A DNA stretch of 64,000 nucleotides from Aphelocoma coerulescens (taxonomy: Eukaryota > Chordata > Aves > Passeriformes > Corvidae). The stretch covers positions 12,928,001 through 12,992,000 of the forward strand of contig NC_091013.1 of assembly GCF_041296385.1 (NCBI RefSeq), in the 5' to 3' direction. Under the pieces are notes generated by a model. It was not told the DNA's origin, did no database searches, and saw nothing but the letters and a program-made list of their open reading frames with translations. Shown here piece after piece: positions 36,879-47,896 of this stretch. The translations under genes were made by a program, and so were the position numbers. Each line of letters opens with the position of its first letter. The first letter of the stretch is position 1.

Positions 36879-38403
36879 CCACGATGGTTTGTAAGAAACC
36901 ATGAAGTGCCTGTGTGGAAAAGAAAAAATAATGGAAAAATATCACATGGCAATTCTGGCACATTTAAAATGGCCCTGCAGTCTTAAATGTGGTGGGGAGA
37001 AAAGCTGTATTTTGGAAACTGATGTAAAAGAAGATACTGAGCTCTGCTTACTCACTGCAGTGTGCACAGAAAGCAGGCACCAGCAGCAAAGCAAGGACGT
37101 AGGGTAAGTTAGCAAAGTTGTCTAGGGAGCAGGGTATGCTTCCTGAAAAAAATAAATAGAATTTGTTGGCTTGCACGCTGCCTGGAATTTCACTGAGAGA
37201 AGATATTGCTGCCTGATGTTTGCTTTCCACTTTGTTCAGAGTAGTAGGATCTTGTGTACATTGAGGACTGCATAAAAAATTTTAAATCCATCACTGCTTT
37301 CTCACTCTGGCAGGCACAATGTGCTTTGCTTTGGTATTTGATCTTATCAGTAAAAAACAAACTAATGTCTGTGGGATTATAAACGCTCTTAAATTATTTC
37401 TACTGATGGGCAAAATCATGCAACAATATATGATAAATAATTGAAGGTGAACCAGACCTGCTTGTCACCTGCTTTGCTATGGCCTATAAAGCATTTGGCT
37501 GAAATGCACATTGTACCCCAGGCTCAGTGAAGCAAGATGCCTTTCTGCTGGTTTGTTTCTCTCCAAATTGTACTGAACTCAGTTATCTTCTATTATGTAA
37601 GCAATAAAGGATGACAGGTGAATACAAACACTTTGGGTAGATAGCTTGTGCTATCAACCCCTCAGTGTGTTTTGCCTGCAAACAAGCCATACCCTTGAAG
37701 GCATTTAAAGCCACATATTTTTACACAGGGAAAAATTGCTTATTTGCTGCTCCAGGAAGATCCTTAGCATAGTATATAGGTAGAAGCTCTCTGTTCAAAA
37801 GTCTGAGTTGCTACTCCAGAGACAGACTCCTGCTACAAAGTAACTGAATGGCTCCCAGTATCTTTCCCTCAAAGTCAGGAGCTCAGAGCTTATTATCTAT
37901 TCCAAAGACTATGTTTGGAATACATAAATAAACTTGAATCAGCAGAGTTTTAGAGGTTCCAAGCTGGGAACTTTTACAAAGAACACCTTGCAGTGTCATC
38001 TTTGGAAATGATACTACATGAAACTAAAAGACAATCTCCCAGATAAAAGCCCTGTCCATTCCTGACAATATTTTTCCCATATAATTGTATAAACAATATC
38101 ATAAAAATAAGAAAAAATTACATATATGATATCTAGGCATAAGAATTTATAGCTATATTCCAAGTTCTCCATAGAACTGGATTCTCTGAGTCTTTTGATC
38201 ACAAAGGAATTCAGGGATGACATCTCTGCAGAGACAGAATCATCTCACTCAGTGATAAAACATTCAAAATTTTTTCTTCAAGTGCGGGGGATAGAATATT
38301 GACAGCAATTTCATTTCTGAAGTTTCTATTTTAGGGCATACTTATGAAGAAGAGAGCCTGACACCAATCTTTACCTTTGCCCCTCCCATCCAGTTTAGAC
38401 CAT

Positions 38404-38485
38404 TGTGGTGGGTTGATCCCAGCCAGGAACTGAGCACTCACAGCTACTCACTCACTTTACCTCCTCTATAGGGCATGGAGGAACA
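38404..38485 (-). mobile_element. LTR 3'-end stub (ERVL-like)
   Basis: The plus strand starts with TGTGGTGGGTTGATCCCAGC and continues 'ggaactgagcac', 'cagctactcactcact'. This is the reverse complement of the 3' end of the LTR family seen at 20652-21476. Only the last ~80 bases remain, so it is a truncated fragment. Confidence 0.65.
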
Positions 38486-41400
38486 GGAACAAATGAATGA
38501 GCTGGCTTTTGACTTCACAAGACGTAAATCAATTTGGGCTTTGAAGTCAAAATCAATCTCTGCCTCAAATTCATTTCTGTGTAGGCTGCTATTTTGTGAC
38601 AAAAGCACCAAAATAAATAAATTCTAAATTCAGCCCCACAGGTATAAAGTAGAAATTAGTGGGATTTTTGCAAAGGTCTAAAAAATAATATATATTAGGG
38701 TCATCAATTAATAGCCTCTATTTCCCAATGCTACTTCTATGGAGAGAAATAGACGTCTCCAGAGAGTATCTGAAAAATGTAGGTAAGACCCTGACACACA
38801 GGAGTCCTGAGTCATCCTAAAGACCCCCTTTTTCTCTCCACTGACCATGACTCAAGCAAGGCTCCTAAGTTATGTAGCTAAGTATAGATAGATTTGAATG
38901 AAAACTATACTCCCTTTCCTCTCCCTTTCATTTTAACCTGATCAAACCCTTTGGCAGCTCTGTATTCCCATCTGTGATGTTTTCTGTCAGAAACCATTTG
39001 AAAAACTGCCCCTGGAGCCCAAGACAGGTCATGAGTCTCTTATTGTTTAGCCAAAGCTAAAAGTATTCCACAGAACCACACTGTGATACTGCTCAATATC
39101 TGTTACACAATGTTTACATTGATACTGAGTATTTTGACAATTCTGTTAGTCCAACAGATTTACAGCCTTGAATCACTCAGCAGCATCCAGTTTTAGGAAA
39201 GAAATTAACATCAACAAACAAACTGATATTTTCAAATATATTAATAATGATTATTCAATTTAATTAACTCAAAATGAACACCATGCATTACAGATCTTTC
39301 AAGTACCAACAATCCTGATCATTTGGTGTACAATGACATTGTCACTCTAAGATTTTGCCCCAGCCATGAGATTTGCTTTTGTCTCTATTGGTGACTGAAC
39401 AGAGAACTAGTCTCAGTAGAGAAAAACTGCCTGCTTTTTCAATTGACTTTGAAGTTATCCACAATCTGCTTCAGAATAGGTTTATATACAATATGATCTT
39501 AGTTACAGTGGAGTAATTACAGAGATTTTTCTATTGCCTGTGTCAATATCTACCCATCCATACACACTAATAAAACTGAGATCAGAATCTGGACCCTAAA
39601 ATCTATTTTTGCAGAATAACATTTCTCTCTTTTGAAAACAGTTTTCAGTCCTTCAAAGACTTCAGAGGGAGGAGACTCCATTGGCTTCTCCCCAGCATTT
39701 CTTTGAAGTGCTAGACGTGCGATACTGTTCCCAGGGAATTTGTCCTTTCAAGGTCCTTTGCCATTTCTTGCATAGTTTGTTGGGGTTTTTACATAACAAT
39801 ACCAATTATTTAAAAATCATATAGGTTTTCAAGAGGGGAAAAAATAGAGGGGCAGCAAGGGACAGGGAGCAGAAATTTAGTCTAGAAAATGGTGGGCTAG
39901 TAAACTCCAGTTAGGGAATATCTTTTCTGCACTTACTCCCCACAACCTATACTTGGTTTGCACAACACTCAGTGAGAAATTTTAAAAGTGATTTTTAGGA
40001 GGTTTTTTTCCCTGGTTGGTGATGGGGAATTTTTTTCAGTGACTGGAGTAACCCTGGGACTGAGCTCCACCCTAATGGTAATGGCTTCTTTCACCTAAAC
40101 AGCGTCATGCACTAAAAGAGTAGCAGAGGATTTCAAGATTTGGCCAGATATTGGTACCAATATCTGAGCAATCCCTAAAGTTTGAGATGCATCATGTGTA
40201 ACAAGCTGAACTTTACAGAGCAATAGAGAGCTGGGGAGGAACATATGAATGCATATGTGCTTGATGGAAAATCCTCCTGTTTAAGCATTGAAAAACTCTA
40301 ACTGGTTTCCACGGGGCCTAGTATTCACTCTAAGGTTTCTCCTTTAAAGAAAAATTAATAACAAAAATATCAGTTCAGGTACAGCTGGAGCAGTACTGTG
40401 GCTTTAACATCAGAGCTCAGTCAGCTTCATTTTCCCTCTCCCCCAAACTGGGTTTGTTCTCTCACATTTTCCTTCTCTCTTTCAGGGAACATTGACAGCT
40501 TTCTTGCCTGTCTTCCACTGGGAACAGGAAGCATAAATGAATCTTCATTCTTGCTTTATTCTTCCTTATATCTTCCTCGATTGTTCTCTGAGGAGTTTTA
40601 AGCCATTTAATTTCTGTATGGCCAGGTGCACCAAGCAAATGATGTACCTTCCAACTGTGTTTCATCCATCTACATCACTCCTATTAATCATCCTTCTGAT
40701 TAGCTATATTCATTGTTTGGCTCTCACTCATATGGAAAAGTTTGTCTCCTGTGTTCTGTATTTTATATAGGTTAACACTTTTCCAGAACATATTCCTGAA
40801 GTCCATTTCTCCTGTTTTCCTTTGTACTCTACAAAGTTAATTGAATTTCATCAGCAGTTTTTCATCTATCGTAAAACTGTTTAACACATCCCAGTCCATC
40901 TCAGGCATATGATTATCTTAGCAGCATAAGCTCACATAAAGTTGCTTTACATTGCATTTCAGGTATGCCAGAGGGAGGTCGAAAGGGATTACATGCACTG
41001 TTCTGTCATGAGACGATTCCTTTCAAGTGAGGGTGGCACACTGCATTGAAAAGTGAATTCTGTTGCAAAGATGTGTCAGAAGCCCTGCCAAAAATTTATC
41101 AAAACTGAAAAATGGACAGCCCTAAATGTACAGTTTCTGTAGAAGGAGAGTATCTATGTTAGACAAATAGTATTTTGATATGGAATTCTTACTTTTTTCT
41201 AATTAGTTCTTTCTCTGAACCCCTAGAATATTTGAGCAATATATTCATGTGCTATTTTGTCATCTCTTTCCACAATATTAGATTAACTCCAATTTTCTTT
41301 CCATCCCCTTTTCCTATGCACCCATATAGTGTATTGCCTCTAAAAATCTAACGCTTATAGTGCTATGTTTTAGTCTTGCTTTAAACTATCACAAACTGTG

Positions 41401-44400
41401 GCTATTCCTGTCAGCTTCTGAATTTGTCTTAGTTAACACCCTAGGTAATTTCAACAGCAGACAAGGTCTTAATAGACAGTCATTCCAGCTACAGTCACCA
41501 AAGAAAACAAATGAGGACAGAAGGAAGTTGAGGAAAGCTCAAGTGATCTTTATGCATAGATCAAAAAAGCATCTTTCAACACAAATCTGAAAAAAAGATC
41601 CTAAGATACAACTCTGGGAAAAAGGTTAATGACATGATCCCATGCACATATCTGAAATGCAACCTGAAAAATGCATGCAGTTCAGGGTATTTTCTCAGAC
41701 CAGTTGATGTAAGTATGTTTACTGAACAGAATTTGGGTTAAACTGTCCTCAGCTAAACTCCAAACATGCCTCTTCCCATTCTAAAGAAAGATGGGATACA
41801 AGCTTGTATCTAATCTCACAAGGTGTTTAATTAACCTTGCTGATGAAAACATAAAACATGATTAACAACTTCAAAACACATCACTAAACATGAAACATGA
41901 ATAACAACTTCAAAACACACCACTAAACACTGTCCTGTAGGAGCTTTCACTGTGAAAGTTCCAAGTTCTTCAGCTGTTCTCAGAGCAAATGAGGCAAAGT
42001 CTGTATCAGTAAAAGGACTCTGCCTTCATTAATCACACTGTCCAATACCTATTTTTCAGTGGCAACATCTGTGTACCAGCCAACAAAGAATCTAGCTGCT
42101 GTACCATATTAATAAGAAGAAAACTACAAAACAATGTAAGAGTGGGTAGGGCACTAGCAGATACCAACCTCATTTCACTATTGTTGAAAAATGCCCCGCT
42201 ATATAAAAAAACAAAAACCAATGCCTAAAGATGGGCTTGGGTTCCAGCTCTTTCTGCTAAAGAATGACTTCAGGATAGGAATTCCTTTTTCTCACATTAT
42301 ATAATATTTCAACAATATTAGCAACAAACACCTGCAGACAGTATCTCAAAAGTGACCTAGGAATCTGTCTCGTTCAAAACCATCCCTTATTTCTATGTAA
42401 AGATACATGGAAATGCCTGAGACCAACATTTGGCTTTTCTTACTAATGCTTGGATTCAGCCACCAACTGGACACATACATTTAGGTGTCTAAATCTAGGT
42501 ACATACATGCGCACTGGGTAATCTGCTTTAATGGCCAACAAAGATCTGGGACTAGACACAGTTGCCTGCGCAGAAGCAGCTGCTGCCACTGAGCCACCCT
42601 GCCTCCCCAGCACACCCAACAGAGAGCAGGAGGCCCAGGAGGCCCTGTGCCATACCTGCCAGTCTCATAAGGATGTCTTTGATATCCCTGATGTCACCAG
42701 TTACTCAACTGTGGGCAATTAAATCCCTGATCAGTACAGGCAAAGGACTTAGAAAAGCCTTTCAGGTTCACAGCTGTAGTTGTTAAGTGCACAGTTCAGG
42801 CTCCGTGGCCTGCATAGGATGAGGGGCTTGACTCAGGGGTGACTTGCCCAAGCACATGTTCCCAGAGCCTTTCAGGTGTTGTTAGGTGTCTGACACCCCT
42901 GCATGACACTGACAGAGATGATACAAGACCTATAGAAAATCTTTGCCCTCTGCAGCACTAGTTACGCACCAGGCTAGACTCCTCTGGGACCTTTTTGTGG
43001 AGGACTAAGTCAAGTCTCCAGTGTCTTTATTTTATTCTGCTGATTTTGTTGGGGCAAATTCTCATAGCATGAAAAACATGAGAAGATACTGAAAACAAAT
43101 GATGTACTGACTGGGTTAATCAGACACTGAGACCCATTTAGTGACACTATTTTCTCATTCCCATTGAAATCGGGGTTCTCCTTGACCAGTGATACGACTG
43201 ATACAAGTGAAGAATATCAGGTTCACAATGTTGTGAGCAAGAGAAAAATCAGCAGCCCTTGTAACATCTATAATGCAAGAAACCCAGTTAAATTATTTTC
43301 ATAGCTCAACCAAGAATGTTGGATTTACCAAGCCAAATTAAATTCAGTGTTTACTTGCTTGAATTTAGAAGTTATAAATCATTGCTTTGGCAACCATCCC
43401 AGATAGCAATAGGTTATGTGTATTAAAAGAGGATTAGATTATAAACTCTTTTTTTAAAAACTAAGTATTTTTCTTATGACTCAAAAATTCCAGTTAGCAG
43501 TGTCCAAAATATTTGGAATTTTCAACCAACATTACAGTAAGTTACAACCTTTGTACCATACGTTACCTTCCTTACAAGTGACCAATTTTGTAGGTATTTA
43601 TCCAAGAGGATATTCATCTTGGAGTATAAATTGAAACAGATGTCAGTGAACAAATACAGCTTTATTTTCCAGCATGTTCACAGCAGCAAGCTTGAGAAAA
43701 GGTAAAAATTCCAAACTCAGAAACATGGTGTTTGCTGGTACATTCACCAGGTGTTCTGAGAGTGTTCATACTGTCCTGATTGAGCTAAAATCACTTAATC
43801 TTCCCCTAGCAGACACAAATATGAGTAATGCCTCTGAGACCGACAAGGGGAAGAGTTAATATAAAGGTCAGATAACAAAGAGCAAGGCACCACCTTGAAT
43901 ACAGAGTAAAAAATCAAGTTGCATCTTTCTTGACTTCAAAATGAATCCATCAAGGAAAGTAATGGCATAGTTCCCAAGAGAAACATGCAAATCAGGGGAT
44001 TAATCTCTAGCAAAATGTTTTATGTTATGGAAACCCACAAATAGATTTGATTCAGTGACAGTAAATCAAGCATGTTGGATAGTTCTGTTTGACTGATGAG
44101 TACACATGCCACTGGCAGCAGGGCGATGACATACACAGGATCACAATAAAATATGCTCACTGGCAGTTCAGCAGCCATTGCTCAGTCACACTCAAGGGAA
44201 AAAAAGAAAAAGAAAGCTTCAGGCAAAAATGCAATTCAGATAATAAGAATATATATTTCTATTCTGCTATTTCCATGCGACTCTTTTCTGCTGATCAGAG
44301 ATTTAGCAACTTACAAAGATGGGCAAAGAAAAGAATATTAAAATCTGTCTATAAGGCTTTTTTGCTGTTATTGTTTTGTGCTATTAGTGACTTTCTGCAG

Positions 44401-45699
44401 CTAACACATACCTCGATAATAACTTTGGTGTATTATCTGCAAGTCTTTTCTCATCCTTACTTAGCTCTCAAGCTCTACTGTATCTGACTCCAGCCTTCCC
44501 ACTCCCTATTAAAGCAGTGGTTAAGGTAGAAAGGCGCTGTCATCAGTGATGTTTACTGTCAGTGGAGAAGGAGAGGCAATTGCCAGGGACAGTCAGGAGA
44601 AGATGAAGCTGTTCTGAATAAAACTCTGGTGTAGTTTGTGTCTTTCCATATGGGGAGTCTAGAAAGGTTGAGGCCAGGTTATTCCACACTACATCAGTCT
44701 AATTGCTTGGCTCACCAGCACCTAGCTCTCCCAGCTACCAGGCTCCTTCAGCACATGCCAGAGTTCACAACTGAACAACAGAAACATCTGTGCTACGAAA
44801 GTCACAACAACAGCTACAGCAGAGCCTACTGGTGTCTGCATGGATTGAGGAGTGCCTTGGATATGCTCTGGAAAGTATAACTTCAGACCTTTATACCTGA
44901 GGTAACTTTAGACCTCACAGCTGAATGAACTCTGCCCAATCTTGCCACTGGCTGAGACAAAGAGGTTTCACTACCAGGAGGGGAGGGCAGGAAGAAGGCA
45001 AAAAGCAGCACCTGGGCTGTAGAGGAATAGGTGCTACCAGAGCCTTAGAACACTTCAGAACAAGAGATCTTTTATCATAGACAGAAAGAGATCTATGGCA
45101 AAATAAGAGGCAGTATATGTATATATTCTAATCATTTAGTTCAGAAAAAAAAAAAAAGAGAGAAAAACCAGAAAGTATTAGCAATAAGCTGTCTGAGCTT
45201 TTAACAAGAGTGAAAGGTCTGGAGAAGGTGAACAAATCCAAACCCCATCACTTTCTGAATAAACACAGGGTCCAGAGCAGTGAAAAAGAGCTCCACACCT
45301 GATTATCTGGTCATTAGCCATATGAGTCGTATCAAGTTTGTGCTGGCTCCCACTCAGCCTTCTCAGCATCTGTTATGGGTACAGATGGAAGCCTGTGAGC
45401 TTCCAGAGACATAGCAGAGGTTGTTTCCTATAGCAGGGATCAGCTTACTTGGCTTCCCAAGAGACACTCTGATGATGCTGCCAAGTAATAGTCCAGCAAA
45501 ACTTCCAGTATGGCAACCAGTTAGGATGTTTATTCACTGTGTTTCAAAGGTTCTGTTCTTCATCTCCAGACTAGGCTTGTTGTTAACGAACAAATGAACT
45601 GATACTCCTGGGGACCCTGTTTCTCCTTACTATCATGACTCCTAACCAGCTCACTTTGTCATTCCCAAGGGTTCAGAACAGAGACATATTGGAATTACC
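38486..45699. other. Unassigned sequence with one tandem duplication
   Basis: No gene is recognised in 7.2 kb. It contains the 39-bp tandem duplication at 41854-41931 and an A-rich patch at 45147-45174. The 42480-42920 and 44500-45010 segments are somewhat GC-richer and may be unidentified old repeats, but I cannot name a family. Confidence 0.5.
41854..41931. repeat. 39-bp tandem duplication, two copies
   Basis: Unit one is 41854-41892 and unit two 41893-41931. Both contain 'aacaacttcaaaacaca' and 'cactaaaca', with only a few substitutions between them. Head to tail without spacer. Confidence 0.88.
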
Positions 45700-46224
45700 T
45701 GGCAAGATTTTGGCAGATGGAGGACTGCAGGTGTTGCCTCTGTGAGACAAAACCAGAGACTCACTTTTGCTGGACACACAGTTCCAGCCAGCTGTAATGG
45801 ACCCACCATGGGACACAGCTTAGCCCATCAGAAAGGAGAAGGAGGAGGTGCTCCAGGCCCCAGACCAGGGGTTCCCCTTCAGCCTGTGGAGGACCATCGT
45901 GGAGCAGGTACCACACTGCAGCCTCTGAGACCCCATGCTGCAGCCGGTAGACATGTCCTAAGGAAGCTGCAGCCTCTGGGCAGCCCACACCTAGCAGAAA
46001 CTGTGGCCTCTGCAGAGGAGTCTGTAATATCCGCACGTGCAGGCTCGAAGAGAAGCCCGGAGGTCCAGCCACGCAGCCTCTGATTTAGGGCGGCACACAC
46101 AAAAGGATCAGAGGGGAAGCGCTCCTCACCCGAGGGAGCTGTCCCTTGAGCGGAGTGTGAGAGCACGCAGGTGGAGGCGAGGAAGAAAGAGAAGGGACTC
46201 TCTGTATAAATTCCACATAGAAGG

Positions 46225-46230
46225 TTTATT
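46225..46230 (-). terminator. LTR polyadenylation signal
   Basis: AATAAA on the minus strand, about 65 bases downstream of the TATA box in the nested LTR. This is consistent with an R region holding the polyadenylation signal. Confidence 0.65.
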
Positions 46231-46294
46231 TGGGTAAAATGATCGAGAGGAAGGCAGGAAAACAAAGAGCCAAAGATCTGAGGGTGTCCAGGGA

Positions 46295-46301
46295 TTTTAT
46301 A
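46295..46301 (-). promoter_or_regulatory. LTR TATA box
   Basis: TATAAAA on the minus strand inside the nested LTR, with three inverted CCAAT elements 35 to 125 bases upstream. This is a typical retroviral U3 promoter arrangement. Present activity is unknown. Confidence 0.7.
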
Positions 46302-46625
46302 GTGGGGATAGGAAAGGCGGGGATAAGGGATATAGCCAATGGGATACCTGACAGGAGGTGGGGTTGAGGCTAAGGGAACCAATGGAAATAACACCAAGGA
46401 GGGACTTAGGGAAGGAGCCAATGAGGTGTCGAGTACAACAGAACTTTCTAGAACTTATAATGTATTAAATTAAGGGAAATAAATATACATAGAATTAGAC
46501 AAAAAATAGAGAGGTGAAAACATTAACCAACCATACAAAAGTATGATCCTCAGGGGTCAGGGTGGCTGCAGCCACTTGCACTGCCACAGGAGTCCACACA
46601 GGAGCATGATTTTTGGTCTGTGGGG

Positions 46626-46790
46626 GCCCCATGATAGAGCAATAAATTCCTGAAGGACTGCACCCCTTGAAAAGGACCCACACTAGAGCAATTCCTCAAG
46701 AACTACAGCCTGTGGGAAGGAGCCATGTTGAAGCAATTCATAAGGAGCATTTGCCATGGCAGGGACCCCACACTGGAACAAAGGAAAAAT
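46626..46790 (+). repeat. Degenerate ~45-bp repeats inside an LTR element
   Basis: Three full units and a partial one start near 46626, 46675, 46720 and 46764, spaced 49, 45 and 44 bases. Each carries versions of 'gaccca(c/t)', then '(a/g)agcaa', then a '(g)tgggaag'-like close. Similar wording also occurs at about 45880-46022 in the left half of the same element. Confidence 0.7.
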
Positions 46791-47157
46791 GTGAGGACGC
46801 ATTAACAATAAAGACAAGGTGTTGTGAGCAGACTGCTTCCCATTCCCCATCCCAATGCTCACAAGGGGAGAAGGAAGAAGAGTCAGGAATGAAGGAGTTG
46901 AGTCTGGGAAGAATGGGGTTCATGGAGGGAAGATATTTTTGGTTTTCTGTTTGCTTCTCATCATTCTACTCTATTTTTAATTGGCAATAAATTAAATTAA
47001 TCTTTCTCAATTCAAGTCTATTTTGCCCATGATAGTAATTGGTAAGCAATCTCCCAATGAACTTTTTCATCATATTTTCTTACCCTGTCCAGCTGCAGAG
47101 GAAGGGAGAGAGAGCATTGATGGGCATGTGGCAGTCAGCCAAGTTTAACTCACCACA

Positions 47158-47471
47158 ATGTGGTCAGCTCATTCAGCTAGCAAGACCAGATAATGAGAAA
47201 AGCACCAGCTTTAACTCAGAAAAGTCCTAGGGAAAGAAAATAGTGAGTTGTGTTCTTTCCCCAAATAGGGTCAGTGGTCAGGTTGGTTGCAGCTCCCAGA
47301 CCCTACAGAGAAGAGAGATAAGTAATTGGGGATGTTATGTAGAAGCTATCTTGAATGTTCAGAAACCTTTCTGGTTATGCTTATTTTAAATTTTGGTAAG
47401 AAATAAGAAGCACGGAGCCCAAGAAATACTGCTGTTTCAGACATATATTTTGATGACAGAAGTTACTGTAG
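47158..47471. other. Unassigned spacer between two LTRs
   Basis: No gene or repeat is recognised between the end of the plus-strand LTR element and the next solo LTR. Confidence 0.4.
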
Positions 47472-47896
47472 TGATGCCTTGAGAGGCCACCTAAAAACAG
47501 ACTAGACAGGAGTAAGAGAATAAAGTTAGGTATTTATTTGAAAGGCCTTCAAAGATACCCCCTGGGAAGTCCAGAGGCTTTTGCCAAGATGGACCCCAAG
47601 ACGGAGTTCTTCACACTTTTATAGGTTTGGTTCATTTGCATATCAGGGTTAATTCTCCAATTAAAGCTTCAGTTAATGATGTAATTTCCCCAAGCTTGCC
47701 CGCCCTCTAGAGGCTTTTGGTTTATACTTCTTGGGCCTAGGATGGTCTGGGTGTCCTTGGAGAGCAGGCCTGGAGAGACTTTGTTATGTCTACCTAGCAT
47801 GAGAGAGCAGAAATTAACAGGCTACAAGAAACTTCAGAGTTACACACTGGGCAGCACAAGATTTGAAAAATATGAAGGTTAAAACCTAAGGCATCA
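47472..47896 (-). mobile_element. Solitary ERV LTR with 4-bp target duplication
   Basis: A 425-bp minus-strand LTR bounded by perfect 9-bp inverted ends, TGATGCCTT at 47472-47480 and AAGGCATCA at 47888-47896. GTAG flanks both sides (47468-47471 and 47897-47900), a 4-bp duplication that fits class I (ERV1/gammaretrovirus-like) integration. Minus-strand signals: octamer ATGCAAAT at 47634-47641, TATAAAA at 47617-47623 and AATAAA at 47533-47538, in the right order for U3-R-U5. No internal region is present. Confidence 0.88.
47617..47641 (-). promoter_or_regulatory. LTR octamer plus TATA box
   Basis: On the minus strand an exact ATGCAAAT octamer (47634-47641) lies ten bases upstream of TATAAAA (47617-47623). 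Octamer sites bind POU-family factors and are common in retroviral U3 regions. Function here is inferred. Confidence 0.6.

Larger units (their letters stand above)
33199..38403. other. Unassigned AT-rich sequence
   Basis: No gene is recognised in 5.2 kb. It contains a TA/TG dinucleotide repeat at 35683-35720 and a 9-bp-arm inverted repeat at 36852-36878. Open frames near 35433 and 36086 are short and unrecognised. Confidence 0.5.
46023..46588 (-). mobile_element. Solitary ERV LTR nested in another LTR
   Basis: A 566-bp minus-strand LTR with TG...CA ends (TGTGGCAGTG at 46588, GGATATTACA at 46023). It is flanked by exact GGAGTC copies at 46017-46022 and 46589-46594, a 6-bp target duplication typical of class II (ERVK-like) integration. 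Minus-strand signals: TATAAAA at 46295-46301, polyadenylation signal AATAAA at 46225-46230, and three inverted CCAAT boxes upstream of the TATA (plus-strand CCAAT at 46336-46340, 46379-46383, 46418-46422). The spacing fits U3-R-U5. There is no internal retroviral region, so it is a solo LTR left by recombination. The 180-codon minus frame at 45879-46421 crosses the boundary and is not a gene. Confidence 0.88.
45700..47157 (+). mobile_element. ERV LTR element (ERVL-like) interrupted by another LTR
   Basis: A plus-strand avian LTR or LTR-proximal element. Left part 45700-46022: 'ggaggaggtgctccaggccc', 'cttcagcctgtggaggacca'. Right part 46589-47157: degenerate repeats of 'gaccca-cactggagcaa...aactgcagcctgtgggaag' (units starting near 46626, 46675, 46720, 46764), an AATAAA at 46986-46991 and an end '...aagtttaactcaccaca' at 47157. 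The reading is broken at 46022 by a complete minus-strand LTR with a 6-bp target duplication. The left boundary is not defined; I found no convincing duplication of the right flank 'atgtg'. No gag or pol sequence is recognised. Confidence 0.72.

Noticed and set aside
42480..42920. Possible DNA transposon or old repeat (words such as 'ttaggtgtctaaatctagg')
   Set aside because: I could not find terminal inverted repeats or a target duplication, and no family is recognised.
45879..46421. 180-codon minus-strand open frame
   Set aside because: It crosses the boundary between two LTRs of opposite strand, one inserted in the other, so it cannot be an ancestral gene.
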